DNA of 64,000 bases from Vanrija pseudolonga (Eukaryota > Basidiomycota > Tremellomycetes > Trichosporonales > Trichosporonaceae). Position 1 is the first letter of the stretch, and every line of letters starts with the position of its first letter. The DNA is taken from positions 2,108,001-2,172,000 of the forward strand of contig NC_085854.1 in the NCBI RefSeq assembly GCF_020906515.1, written 5' to 3'. A program made the position numbers and the translations under genes. Under the pieces are notes generated by a model. The model worked only from the letters and a program-made list of their open reading frames with translations, searched no databases and was not told where the DNA came from. Shown piece by piece: positions 41,955 to 53,531 of this stretch.

Positions 41955-44353
41955 ATGCTCCTCAAGGAGGGCGACTCCGCCCTCACGATCCCCAATCTCC
42001 CTCCATCACCCCCACTCACGCCCTCGCGGCCCACCTCGCCCCTCATCCCCCAGGTGAACGGGTACGGCGGCACGCGCCGCGTGTCGCTCTCGTCGTCGCT
42101 CGCGCGACAGCCCGCCGCCGCGCCAACGGAGGCACGCTTCGCGACCTTCACCCTTGCGGAGAAGCACCGCGGCCTGCCCCTCACTGCGCGCCTGTGGCTC
42201 CAGAGCCGCGTCGTCCGCGCGCCAGACACGTACCGCTCCAAGGGCCGCCAGCGTCCCCAGACGCTCGCAAACTATGCCCTCGCGGCCGACCTCGTGCGCG
42301 CGTGCTTGCCCCGCTGCGCGGTAGTGTTCGCGCCAGAGCACAGGCGCATGCTCCCCCGTCTTGGTGTGCACCTCCTTTGGCGCGTCCTCGAGGGTGTCGG
42401 CCCCGCTGCTAGGTAAGTGCTGGGAGAGATTGGTCGGACGGCACTGACAACACAGGTTGTGGGCCAACTGCCGGATTCTCGAACTCGTCGAGGACAGCCT
42501 CAAGGGTAACCCTGTTGCCTTCCCCGTCGCTGCCGCCGCCGCCGCGACCGTCATTGGGCTTGCGCTCCTCGACAACCTCTCTTCCACCTTCTTCCAGCGC
42601 AATGAGCAGATCCTGACGGTGGGTTGCGGATGAAGGTACAGGTTGGCTAACCCAACAGAACTACGTCTCGTACCACATGGAACGCACGTACATCGGCATC
42701 AGGCTCGACGAGACGATTCCCCAGCTCACTGACCCAATCCACACGGCCCTCATGTTCGAAGGAGGCGTGTTCGCCGGCCTCGAGTACTCGTGGTCTGCCG
42801 GAGGCGGCGGTGGTCCCATGAGCTGGGTCAAGGGTCTTGGCCGTCTGCTCTCCGGTGTCATTGCCGTGGGCAGTGAGTCGTACCTCATGTACCGCACCGT
42901 CAAGTCGTCCAACTCCTATGGCACGCTTGTGGTCATGGGCATGGCCCTCATCCCTACCATCCTAGGCTTCTTCCCCAACGTCTTCAACGCCCAGCCAGTC
43001 GACTCGTGGGACGACGCCAAGTATGTCAAGAGCATCCGCACCCGCGACGCCATGAACGAGGTGGTCCTCGAGGTCGACTACAAGCAGGAGCTCATCCTCT
43101 TTGGCTTCAAGGACTGGGTCATGGAGCAGTGGGACGGTGCCAGGCAAGCAATGGACGAGCACGACCTCCACAAGGAGTACTCATTCAAGTCGAGTGTGCT
43201 CAACATGTCGATGATCAACCTTGCCCTCACAAACTCTGTTTACGTCCTCCTCGCCACCAAGGCTCTCGTCACCAACCTGTCGCTCGGTCAAATCAACCTC
43301 CACCAGGCCACTGCTGTCGCCCTCTTCAGCCAGGTGCAGCAGCTGTCCCTCACCTACCGGGATATCTGGGATGCGACCTGGTGGTTTGGCTCATTCTGCG
43401 CTCTCCTCGACATGCAGACCCACAACATGCCGACGATCGACTACGACACGCACCGGGACCGTCGTGGAATGAAGCTCGAGGCCAAGAACCTTTCGTTCAC
43501 GTACCCCGGCGCCGACGAGCCTACGCTCCACGACATCAACCTGACAATCAATCCTGGAGAGGCTCTCGCCATTGTCGGTTTCAACGGCGGTGGCAAGACG
43601 ACCCTCGTCAAGGCGCTCATGGGCATGCACCGGCACTCGGGAGAGTTGCTCGTCAATGGCATTCCTCTCGAGGACTACATCCCGTCGACGCTGCACGCCA
43701 GGACCAGTGCCATCTTCCAGGACTTCAACAAGTACCAGTTCAGCGTGCGTGGAAATGTCGCCATTGGCGACATTGCCCGGCTCGACGACGACGAGGCGAT
43801 CAAGCGGGCTATCGTTCGTGGCGGTGCCGAGCCAGTACTCGAGAAGGCGGGCTCACTCGACAAGCGGCTTTACCCCTGGGGCACGCCTGCGGAGCACAAC
43901 AACGACGTCAATGCTGATGATGTGGACACGGACGACGACGAGGAGGAGAAGGAGGAGGAGAAGACGGACGAGCAGAAGGAGGCCGAGGACGAAGATGACG
44001 ACGGCCTGTCGCTTTCGGGTGGCCAGTGGCAGCGTATCGCGCTCGCCCGCGCGTTCATGCGCGCCGACAGCGCCGACCTGGTCGTGTTTGACGAGCCGTC
44101 GTCTGCGCTCGACCCGCGCGCCGAGGCCGACCTGTTTGACCGCATCCACTCGCTCTCGCAACGCGAGGGCCACCGCGCGACGACAATCTTCATCTCGCAC
44201 CGGTTCAGCACTGTGCGCCGGGCTGACAAGATTGCGTTTGTGGCAGACGGCCGGATCATCGAGTACGGCACGCACGCGGAGCTCATGGCGCTCGAGGGCA
44301 AGTACCACGAGCTGTTTATGCTTCAGCGCCGCGGGTTCGATGGCGACGACTAG
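41955..44353 (+). CDS. Half-size ABC transporter with an acidic insert in the nucleotide-binding domain
   Basis: This is one membrane domain plus one ATPase domain. Three exons (41955-42412, 42456-42618, 42659-44353) give 771 aa. A Pro-rich N-terminus precedes hydrophobic segments (VAFPVAAAAAATVIGLALL, then others to about residue 450). The NBD has Walker A GFNGGGKTT (about residue 514), a Q-loop (AIFQDFNKYQ), the signature LSLSGGQWQR (about 658), Walker B LVVFDEP (about 682) and H-loop ISHRFS. Between Q-loop and signature, at about residues 627-656, sits an insert of almost only Asp, Glu and Lys. The NBD resembles bacterial-type exporters (SGGQWQRIALARAFMR). Subfamily and substrate are unknown; it should function as a dimer. 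Confidence 0.82.
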
Positions 44354-44555
44354 GTGCTGAGCCACGAGAAGCCGCAGGCTGCGAGTGAGCGGCGCTGTTC
44401 TTGCCTCGTACCCTCCTACCCACCCACCCCCAAAATGTAGAAACAACATAGAATGGCGTCGGCTGGCGCCTGTCACTGTATAACACCACTGTAGTAACCA
44501 TCTTCTTGCATCATAGACTCGAATTCATGCAGAGTCATTACAACATACAGCACAG

Positions 44556-45740
44556 CTATGCCTCGTGACCCTCGGCGTCAAAGTACGGCAACAGGCCAGT
44601 GTCTGCATGACACCCGATGTACTCGAACAGCTGCTCGCGGTCGTCGGGGAGGACACACACCTCGTGCCACGTCCGGAGCTGGTTCTTCTCCCCGTAAAAC
44701 TTGTACCTTCCCACCGCCGCAGAAAAGATAGCCGCGTGCGTCTTGTGTCCCTCGCTCCAGTCCTCCATCTTGCCCAGCGTGGCAAAGTACCCCGTGGCAT
44801 GCTTCTCCGGCACGAGCTCCCCCTCCGCGTCCGTCGTCGTCGCCCACCGCAGGCTCAAGCACGCGTCGGGATGGTCCTGGAGGTACCCCATCCCCCTGGC
44901 GAGCGGGGGCGCGAGCTTGGCGTCGTAGTCTAGCTTCTGGGACTCGTCCATCGCGGACCAGGTGTGCGCGGTGCGGATAACGGCCGTGTTGTGTGGCGGG
45001 GTCACGCGCCAACGGCCATGACCTCGGTCGTGCCGCCGCTCAAGCGGCGCTGCCTCGCCCTCCAACGCGTCGTTGACCACCAGCCGGTCGCGCATCGCCC
45101 CGTAGTACCCGCAGTACGGGGTAGGATACAGCTCGACCCCGGCGTCGGCGCTCAGCCCGCCGGGGTAGTCGAGCCAGTAGATGCTTTCAAAGCGCTCGGG
45201 CGGCACGCGCACAACTTCGCGAAACACGCCGAGCGCGCCGTGCTCCAGCCGGTCCGGGGCGGCCCACCACCCGTCCGTCGCGGCTCGCCAGTCGTCGTAC
45301 GAACGCAGCCAGTACCCCGTGACTACGTGGTTTGTGTAGCCCTGCGCATCGACAAAGCGCGCATGGTCGGCCGTGCTGGGTCCGTGCGGCAGCTTGAACG
45401 CGGCATCGACCCAGGCCATGAGCGGGGAAGTCGCGAGCGCCGCCTCGTCGCCCGCTGGCGCTTGCACGCCATACTGCGCGATGACGAGCTCGGGGCAGTC
45501 GGGAGGCAGCAGGGCAGAGTAGCGCTGCACCGCGGGGACAAAGTTGGCGGGCTTGCGCAGCGGCACGGCGCGGGGCGAGGGGCCGTAGGTCCATTCTGGC
45601 GCGGTGGGGAGGATGCGCTCTGTTGGTGGGGAACGGAGGAGGGACGCGGCGCGGGGCGGCGGGGTGGTTGTCGAGGCTGGGCTGGGCGGCGTGCTCGTCG
45701 AGAGCCGGCGGCGCGCGGCACGCACAAGATGCTGCGCCAT
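44556..45740 (-). CDS. Haem-containing aldoxime dehydratase-like protein (Oxd family)
   Basis: Oxd enzymes turn aldoximes into nitriles by ferrous haem chemistry. One open exon, 394 aa, with no intron in an intron-rich region. Landmarks fit the family: YWLDYPGGLSADAGVELYPTPYCGYYGAMRDRL (with the conserved Arg near 217-219), EDWSEGHKTHAAIF (candidate haem-ligand His332/335) and LRTWHEVCVLPDD (candidate catalytic His359). The N-terminus MAQHLVRAARRRLSTST looks like a mitochondrial presequence. No nitrilase or nitrile hydratase gene lies nearby. GC and codon use match the neighbours, so any transfer would be old. Assigned from motif memory; catalysis is not proven. Confidence 0.72.
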   Translation of the reverse strand: MAQHLVRAARRRLSTSTPPSPASTTTPPPRAASLLRSPPTERILPTAPEWTYGPSPRAVPLRKPANFVPAVQRYSALLPPDCPELVIAQYGVQAPAGDEAALATSPLMAWVDAAFKLPHGPSTADHARFVDAQGYTNHVVTGYWLRSYDDWRAATDGWWAAPDRLEHGALGVFREVVRVPPERFESIYWLDYPGGLSADAGVELYPTPYCGYYGAMRDRLVVNDALEGEAAPLERRHDRGHGRWRVTPPHNTAVIRTAHTWSAMDESQKLDYDAKLAPPLARGMGYLQDHPDACLSLRWATTTDAEGELVPEKHATGYFATLGKMEDWSEGHKTHAAIFSAAVGRYKFYGEKNQLRTWHEVCVLPDDREQLFEYIGCHADTGLLPYFDAEGHEA

Positions 45741-46108
45741 GTCGTGTTGGCTGCGTGCGCTGCTATGCGCGATGGCGCGGTGTCGACATGCGCGAGGGGG
45801 TGATGGCGGTCATGAGGATCACGGTGTCGGAGGAGTTCCGCGGTGTGGGGAATGGTGGTGGTGCACCTCCACCTTCGTTTGGTGGCCTTGGTCAGCGAGC
45901 AAGTTGCCTTCGTCGACCTGTCTGTGATCTGCAGCAACGCGGCGTGTAGCTGCAACGCAGCTCGCAGGCGAATAACCATCTACATCAAGCATGCAATGAC
46001 AATGACAATGCTACCAGTCAGCGTGTGCAGCCACCGATGCTACTCACTCTCTATGTACAACAGTGGCCCCGCTCGCTGGCTGGCTCTACGTGCGGCAACG
46101 GCGCGCGC
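45741..46108. other. Spacer between the Cys-rich gene and the Oxd-like gene
   Basis: A 368-bp upstream region of the Oxd-like gene. No gene was seen. Confidence 0.5.
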
Positions 46109-46518
46109 CTACTTCTTCACCCGGACCGCCTTCCACACGGCCACCTCTTCGCGCCACAGGTCTTCGACGCACGGGCAGCACGAGGAGCCGCAGCATGCCT
46201 GGGTTTGTCAGCGGGGCTCGGGGGCGGGGGGCGGCCCATTGCCCTCCCTGCCAGGTGGCAGCGAGACGCGTCGCGACACAGCGATGACGAAGAGCGTCAC
46301 ACCGACGCTGTCGGGCTACACGCCTCGCTCGCGCTGCGCGCGAGCTCGGCACCACTCACATCGGGATCAGGCCTCGCGGGCTGCTCGACCGCCAAAGCCT
46401 TCTCAAGCAGCTCCTCGGCGCGACTAGGCGTGAGGCGCTTCGCGTCGGCATAGTCTTGGATGTAGTCGCGCACGTCGAACTCGTCTGGTTCGGGCAGGGG
46501 GGCTGTCGTCGCTGTCAT
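46109..46518 (-). CDS. Small Cys-rich protein with oxidoreductase-like (OXLD1-type) motif
   Basis: Two exons (46360-46518, 46109-46198) give 82 aa. The N-terminal half is acidic and helical (DVRDYIQDYADAKRLTPSRAEELLEKAL). After splicing, the C-terminus reads ACCGSSCCPCVEDLWREEV, close to the CC-x-S-x-C-x-x-C-V pattern of the oxidoreductase-like family (OXLD1, PF09791 from memory), followed by WKAVRVKK. The unspliced frame lacks the Cys cluster, and exon 2 is 90 nt including the stop. The donor GTGAGT and the acceptor after CTGACAAACCCAG are strong. Function in the family is poorly known. It lies upstream of and in the same direction as the Oxd-like gene. Confidence 0.65.
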
Positions 46519-48493
46519 CGTCGTGGGCGTGGTCGTGGTGATGAGTGCAGTGGCAAGATCATCGCTGTGCGCTTTGTCAATGCTTGCTCACCACCAAACA
46601 AGGACTCGAGTCTCTCCGGCGCTCCAAAATCCGGCAATGTCGAGACGCGACTCGCCCGATATCACCGGTCTGATCCGACGCCGGCCTGGCATTATCAAGC
46701 TTGATTCACGGCGACGCCGACGCCGTCGCCATGTCCGTCGCTGTGCATGCTGCTGCTCGCCATGGCCATCACACACGCCCACACACACACAACAGCCTGC
46801 CAGCCGCTCGTGTGACTGGGGCACCATGATCGCCCGCCCAGCCTCTCAACATCCTTGGGGCGTGAGGCACACTTGCGCAGCCGTGGCACCATCACTTGCC
46901 AACACGGACCTCGGACCTCCCCACACGACCAAGCTCCGTGCACCACACCACCCACCTCCCCGCATACCGAGACTATCGCCTTGGCCTGGAATGCTCCGAG
47001 CCTGCGTGCCGACGTTCTCCATCGTCACGACGGCGTCCACCTGCACCACGCCCCGGTCGGCATTTTGGCGAGAGCGAAGGGGGGGTTAGAAGGGCTGCGG
47101 CAGTCGGATCGGAGGAGATGTGCGGAGGGTGGGCAATGGCAACCGCCGCCGCTGCCCGTTGGTTGTCTGATCTCTGATTGAGGTACATGATGGCCGCCAC
47201 CAGTTGGAGCGCGCGAGCGAGCGAGGCTGCGATGCTGCTGCGGTGCCGCCATGGTGCCGTTGCCGCATTTGCGCGTTTCTGGAATGGGTCAATGGCGCGC
47301 TGCACGTTCCAAATCAAAATCCAACGGCATGGCCGGCTGCTGATGACGTCGTCTATTATTAGAGACGATTAGGTTCCGTTGCATTTTTTCGACTGTTCCC
47401 CCCCCCCCGGGCGACGCCCGCATGCGCCGCACGCGTCATTTGTGCCTCCCTCCCAGCGAGCGAGCGAGCAGCACCAGTGTCGCCTAACTGCGCTGCGGAG
47501 CACCTCGCTATTCCCATCACCCCCCCTACCCCCCCCCCATGTATCGGGCACACTGTGCCCACAGCGACTGACCCCCCCCGCCACAAACGTGTTTGGCGTC
47601 GCGTCGAATCCAGTAGTGAACGTGCACCCACCTCGATCCGCAGCCACGAGTGGCACGTTGATCACTACTACACTTTGTTCTGTACACTGTAGACAATTAA
47701 ACAGGTCACACGAGCAGGTTAGTGGCCTTGTTGCAGCCGGCTTGGTCGTGTGAGCGGTGATCCTTGTTCCCGTGGCTTGGAATGTCATGTCGTGCAGCGA
47801 GATTCTGGCAACCACATCTCTTGGCTAGCACCCAAATACATGCACGTACCGTCCTCGAGATGTCTTGGCATGTAGGTAGCATCGGTGTAGCCGCGGCGCG
47901 CGGGGGTCGGTGGGCTGTCGCAGTTCCTGAACGTCACGAACGTGTTGGCTTAATCGTCCAATCAGACGCTGTATCCTGCTTTCGGCAACAACCTCGACCA
48001 TCAAAATCCGTTCATCATCGCTTGAACAATCTGGCCTCGCGGCAGGCAGCAGCATGCGTGCCCCTGACCATGGCGCGCCGGCCGCACATGCAGCCCAGCT
48101 CCGCCCGCAAGCCCCCAGGGCGACTTGACATGCCTGACACCTGACGCCTCCTCGCTCGCCGGTGCGCAGGTCACACGAGAAGCTAAATCTGCGCCAGCGT
48201 AGGGGTAGGGCCTAGCCATGTTTGCCGGACAGAGGCCTGTACTGCGGCCGGCCGGCGCAACGACGGCCCAACGCAACGACTTTTTGCCTGCGTCGAGGCT
48301 GGCGTGTGCCTCGCCTTGCCTGCTCTCCCAGACACTCTTAAGACGGGCCCAGAGAGCACTCTCCCCCGTCCTCTCCATCTCACTACGCCTTGTGCGACCG
48401 ACGACGCGCACCGCACTTAAAAGAGACCTAGGTCCCTTGTAGTAGTCCGTCTGCCACACGCCCACCCCCACCCCCCACATCTCATCACACACC
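46519..48493. other. Long gene-poor stretch with poly-C tracts
   Basis: Almost 2 kb without a recognised gene. It contains a cluster of C homopolymers at 47398-47579. The last 150 bases before 48494 look like the promoter of the MFS gene (CACCCCCACCCCCCACAT leader). No tRNA was seen. Confidence 0.5.
47398..47579. repeat. Cluster of poly-C tracts
   Basis: Runs of 11, 7, 10 and 8 C lie at 47398-47408, 47520-47526, 47529-47538 and 47572-47579. The minus strand therefore carries four G-runs within 182 bases, a G-quadruplex-capable pattern. Confidence 0.85.
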
Positions 48494-50581
48494 ATGTCGT
48501 TCCCCCCCGACCTGCACGACTCGGACAGACTGCCCGACGCCGGGCCCCGTGACATTGACTTTCACACCGAGCACCCCCTCTTCAACGACCTGTGCCCCCA
48601 GGACTCGTACACGCCTGATGGTACCTACTGGGTGAGTCGTCTTTGGCGGTGGGGCCGAGCTCGCAGAAGCCTCGAGAAGAGCTAGCTTGGTTGCGCGGTC
48701 TGTGCCGGCGATGTCGCCGGCCGGATCTCTAGCTCCAGCTCGCCTACCTCGCCCCGCCCCGCTCCACACACCCGCACGCCCCCCGCTAACACTACCCTCC
48801 AGGCCGACCTCCCCTTCGGCGAGCGCCAGAAGTGGGTCAACGCCCAGTCCAACGCCGAGGCCAAGCGCGAGCTCCAGGTGCTCGGCGCCATGTTCAAGAA
48901 GGACCCCCTCTCGCCCATGCGCGCCTACTTTGACCGCTACGTCGTGACCGGTTTCGGCATGTTCACCGAGGGCTACACCATCTTCTCGATCGGTAACCTC
49001 TCGTCTCTCTACTCGTCGATCTGGCCCGAGTGCTGGTCCAAGCACACGGTCTGTGACGCCAACTGGGTCGCCGGTGTCTCGTACATCCAGATCATCGGTA
49101 TCATCTGCGGTCAGATTGGTGTCGGTATCGAGGGTGACTGGATCGGTCGTCGTGTCGGTCTTGTCCAGGACGCCCTCGTCATGACTCTCGGTCTCGTCAT
49201 GCTTACCGCTTCGTGGGGCACCACCCTCAACGGTTGGGTCATCTGCTACGCCTGGTCCCAGTTCGTCTACACCCTCGGTGTCGGCGGCGAGTACCCCATG
49301 ACCTCGACCACCGCCCTCGAGCACAAGCCCGCCTCGGGCTCGTCGCAGACTGACGACAAGCTCCACCGTGGACGCAACGTCGTTCTTGCCTTCCTTATGC
49401 AGGGTTGGGGCCAGCTCCTCAACCAGGGTCTCCTCATCCTCCTTCTGCTCATCCTCCACGGTGGCTCGACCCCCCCTTACTCGAAGAAGACGGGCCAGTG
49501 GGTCTTCCGTCTCTCGTTCGCCTTCATGCTTCCCTTCACCCTCTGGATGGCCTACCACCGTTACTACAAGCAGGTCTACTCGTCGACTGCCCTCGCCCGC
49601 TCCAAGAAGAACGCTCGTGTCAACCAGTCGGGCTACGACCTCGCGTCGCTCAAGCTCGTCTCGACCCACTTTGGTGGCCGTCTCTTCGGCACCTGCATGA
49701 ACTGGCTCACCGCCGACTTCCTCTTCTACGGTGCCAAGCTCTTCGCCTCCAAGTTCATCGCCGTCATCTCGCCCAACGCGAAGGGTGTCATGACCGGCTG
49801 GCTCTGGAACCTCCTCAACGTCGGTGTCTCGCTCGTCGGTTACTACCTCGCCGCCTTCCTCGTCGACCACAAGTTCTACGGCCGCAAGCGCATGCAGTAC
49901 ATCGGCTTCCTCTGCTGCGGTATCCTCTACCTCCTCCCCGCCATCTGGTACAACGAGCTCCGCTCCAAGAAGCATATCCAGGGCTTCCAGACCATCTACT
50001 TCCTCGCTTCGTTCTTCCAGCAGTTCGGCCCCAACTGCACCACCTTCCTCCTCGCCGCTGAGATCTACCCCGTCTCGGTCCGTGCCACCGCCCACGGTCT
50101 CTCGGCTGCCTCGGGCAAGATTGGTGCTCTCCTCCCCGCCGTCATCTACAACTACGTTGCGGACCACACCAAGTTCTGGATCGTCTGCTGGTTCGGTTTC
50201 GCCGGCTGGATCATCACCCTCCTCTTCACCCCCGACGTTACTGGCCTCGACCTCCGTGAGCAGGACCGCTACTGGGCCTTTGTCCGTGAGGGCCGCGCTG
50301 GCGACTACCACGGTATTGCCGTCCACCCCCGCCACCTTTCGTGGTTTGAGCGCTTTATCCTCAAGCGTCATCTTGCCTACGACCCCGAGCTCGACCGCCA
50401 GCAGCGTGTCAAGGAGCTCCGTGTCATGTGGGAGGCCCGCCAGGCCGCTGCCGTCAAGGAGCAGACTGGTGTCGACGCCATCCCCGCCCACGAGGACGAC
50501 GAGCTTTCCTCGACTGCCCACTCGTTCTTCGAGCGCGAGATCCAGACTGCCGAGAAGCGTGTTGGCCTCCGCCCCGAGTAA
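48494..50581 (+). CDS. Major facilitator superfamily transporter (phosphate / glycerophosphodiester:H+ symporter-like)
   Basis: Plasma-membrane MFS carrier. Two exons (48494-48631, 48803-50581) give 638 aa. The N-terminus is long and polar (MSFPPDLHDSDRLPDAGP). The core starts at FDRYVVTGFGMFTEGYTIFSIG. The MFS loop motif reads GDWIGRR (about residue 157). Helix 4 has LGVGGEYPMTSTTALE, similar to the GIGxGGEYP of Pho84/Git1-type carriers. The second half includes FFQQFGPNCTTFLLAAEIYPVSVRATAHGLSAASGKIGAL, the typical helix 10-11 signature. The C-terminal tail is acidic. The substrate (phosphate, glycerophosphodiester or other) cannot be settled. Codon bias is extreme, so expression is probably high. 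Confidence 0.82.
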
Positions 50582-50960
50582 ATTCATAATAGATACAGCA
50601 TCAGGACCTAATCGGGCCGCGAAGCGGCCATGCATCATATAGAGAAATGACTTGTTGCAGGGGACAAAGAGTTCGAGGCCTTTGAGTTGGCGGTTACTGA
50701 CCGAGTTTCCGAGGAAATAAGACCTCCGACATACCGTAAAAGTGACAATCCTCGTGCCCTTGCCCCACTCGTCGACCCCCAGCCCAATTGACGGCCAACG
50801 TCGACCCATAGCAACATGAAAAGGCCCACCAACCTCCCGGGGTATGCCGTCAAGCCGAATAACATTGAATACAGCTAGTTGCCACGTTGATTCGCCACAT
50901 GCCACAAGTCGCTGCGCACATCCAAAAATACATCGGCAATTGATAACAGCTAGCGCTAGT
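50582..50960. other. MFS / ketopantoate reductase convergent spacer
   Basis: A 379-bp stretch between two stops. No gene was seen. Confidence 0.5.
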
Positions 50961-52310
50961 CTAGGGGCCCGGAGCGGCCGCTGTCTCTGGGTTGGCATTG
51001 CGCCAGTCGAGCGCCTTGATGATGGTGTAGAGGCTGTGGGTGGGTAGGGGTTAGCTGGTGCGAAGGCGGTCGGTGGTCGGGGGTGGGTGCCGTGGCGGCC
51101 GTCTTCTACGCCACGGCACATGATCCCGAAGTCAAGTCGGCTCAACTCACGTGGTAAGGATCGGGACGGGGACTCCGAGGCGCTGGCCCTCGCGCACCGG
51201 CGTGCCGAGGATGACCTGGGTGGTGTGAGCGTGGTGTCGTTGGCGGTGCGTGACCACAGCGTAATCTCGCTCGGCTCGGCCTGCCTGCGGCCTCGCCTCG
51301 CTCGCGCGACTCACCTCCACCTCCATGGGCCTTCCAGCCTCATTATCAAACATCATCGAGCTGGGCAACCCGGGCCCGCCGACCGCCTGGCACTGCTTGA
51401 GCAGGTCGCGCTCCGTGCCCTCGGGCACCGTGAGCCCCTTGGCGCGCGCGACGGCGACGACCTCGCTCATGAGCTGCACGGCAAACTCGGCCGCGCCGGG
51501 CGACGAGCCGAAGATGTGGTTCGTGCGCAGGCGGGTCACGGTCGTGAGCGTGTTCCACGCGCAGTTCCTGGGCGCCGGCGTCAGCTGCAGCAGGGAGCAG
51601 GAGCAGGAGCAGGGCCGACTCACCAAACCACCTTGATCCAGCGCGCGCTCTGGATGTCGTCGACGACCTCACACGTGCCCCCGCCCTTCTGGAGCACCTC
51701 GACCAGGCGAGCCAGCCGCGCGCGCTCAACAGCAGCGTCGAGGCCCGGGGTGGCGTCAACACCGATAGTCAGCTGCTCGCGCGCGAACTGCTGCACGCGG
51801 GGCACGCCGGCCTCGCTCGCGGGCAGCACTTTCGCGCCGGTCCACACGACGGCCGAGATGATGGTCGTGTTGGGGAACGCGGCGTGCAGCGGCGCCTCGG
51901 CGCCCACGCCGTTCTGCAGCAGCACAATGCTCGTCACGTTGGGTGTGATCACCGGCGCGAGCGTCTCGGCGAGGGAGGGCTTGGCGTCGAGGAGCGCCTT
52001 GTTTGCGCAGAGCACTGCGGCGTCAGCGGGGCTTCACTCACGCCGCACGACACGCACCGTAGTCGAAGACCTTGCCGCTCGCCGCCGCCTCCTTGGTGTC
52101 GCGGTACACGCCGTCAAAGACAAGATGGTGGTCGCCAAACTTCTCCGACTGCAGGTCGAACCCCTTGTCCTTGACCGCGGCGTAGTTTGAGCGCGCGACG
52201 ACCGACGTGTCGGCCGCGCCGGAACGCGCAAGGATGGAGGCGTACACCCCGCCGATGGAGCCGAGGCCGAAGAGGAGCGCGTTGGGTTTGGAGGAGGACG
52301 AGGCGGTCAT
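50961..52310 (-). CDS. PAN5: 2-Dehydropantoate 2-reductase (ketopantoate reductase)
   Basis: Reduces ketopantoate to pantoate with NADPH, on the path to pantothenate and CoA. Five exons: 52058-52310, 51624-52014, 51315-51567, 51151-51215 and 50961-51033, giving 344 aa. The Rossmann start ALLFGLGSIGGVYASIL is the NADPH loop. YVLCANKALLD and LLQNGVGAEAPL follow. The C-terminal ApbA domain has the conserved lysine in WIKVVWNCAWNTLTTVTR, and MMFDNEAGRPMEVEVILGTPV is a family signature. The enzyme ends LYTIIKALDWRNANP. The first intron falls inside FDYVLCANK and was placed by phase. The paralogue subgroup is unknown. Confidence 0.87.
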
Positions 52311-53531
52311 GGTGGTGCTGCTGGATGCAAAGGTGCGTGATGTAGAGGTGACAGAGACCGAGGGGAGAGCTCGCAACCGAGGTGTATACTTATGCTGGAG
52401 CACCGGTCCGGTGATGCTCGAGTAGCCGCGAGATGCCGACCGGGTATATGCGACGACACCAGCTGGGTTGACTCGTGCCAAGCTCGACGGCGCGACAAGC
52501 ATATGTAAGTAAGCACGCTGACGCTGGCTGTAGCGGCGATTGCTTGTGAAGCTGGATGTAGGCGGCAACTGGCGGGCTGAGCAAGGGGGGCTGTGGGCGC
52601 AGCCAGTGCAGGGTGTGTGTGCGGGTTAAGTACTCTGCCAGCTGGGCGCCAGCCTGCACGGTCGTGCACGCTGGCTGGAGGATGGTCTTCGCTCCACGGT
52701 GCTTGCTTGCTTGGGTTCGCTTGGCCAAGTCACGGGACAGCCGCACGGCCGAGTCTCATCCGCCACGACAACTCTCGCTCTTGCTTTCGTTGTGTCGACC
52801 GTGTCGACGCGACGACGCGTCGGAGCTTGCACGCACCGGTGCTGGAACTTGCATGCTCGTCGGTGTAGCGGTACGCCGCTTAGGAGATGCATACTGCGTG
52901 GTCGTGTGCGGCAGCGTGTGGGTCGCGTGCGCCGACAGGCCGGTCGGTACCGCGGCATGCCGGGGGAGGGGTGGATATCAGGTGTTGATTGTACGAGCAG
53001 CGGCGCAGTGTCAAGTCTGCGTCGGTACCTCTGCTAGATCCAGGCCAGACGCACGGAACTCGGCCATCGCAACGCGCGACGCGCAGCACGTCACCACCAC
53101 CTCGCTCGCACGACCTACAACTTCTCACCCCCACCACATCTTTATGACGGTTGCATGCCATGAAACAACGAGCCGCTAGCGAAACTCGGCCCGCCACGTC
53201 GCGGGCCAGTGTGTGCGTTAAAACTACAGGGGAGGGGAGGTGTCCACGAGGAGATAAGGAGATGACACAGGGATGGGAGGGTGGTGGAGGGTGAGCGTGT
53301 TGGTGGGGGTGGTGGTGTTGCGACGGTGACGTCTTCACAGTGGCGCAGCGGCGCGCGGTTTCAATTGTCGGCAACCAAAGACGAGACGATAACAGCCAGG
53401 GCGGGCTCGCTCTAGGGCCCCGAGAAGCCTGTAGAGCGGGCGACGATGCAGATGATTGGTATAAGTGCGGTGGTAGTGGTACGATGGTGGTGGTGTGGGA
53501 TCTGGGGGTGGCATCGTTGTCGTGATGCCGT
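52311..53531. other. Ketopantoate reductase upstream region and TBP downstream region
   Basis: 1.2 kb with no recognised gene. It holds the promoter of the ketopantoate reductase gene on the left and TBP 3' sequence on the right. Confidence 0.5.

Noticed and set aside
47825-48000. Minus-strand stretch reading TFVTFRNCDSPPTPARRGY... followed by a GTACGT donor
   Set aside because: A stop codon lies directly upstream in the same frame and no convincing acceptor or second exon was found.
48485-51145. An 886-codon open frame antisense to the MFS transporter gene
   Set aside because: It mirrors the transporter exon. With nearly all third codon positions C or G, the opposite strand rarely forms stops. 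The product is low-complexity and resembles no family.
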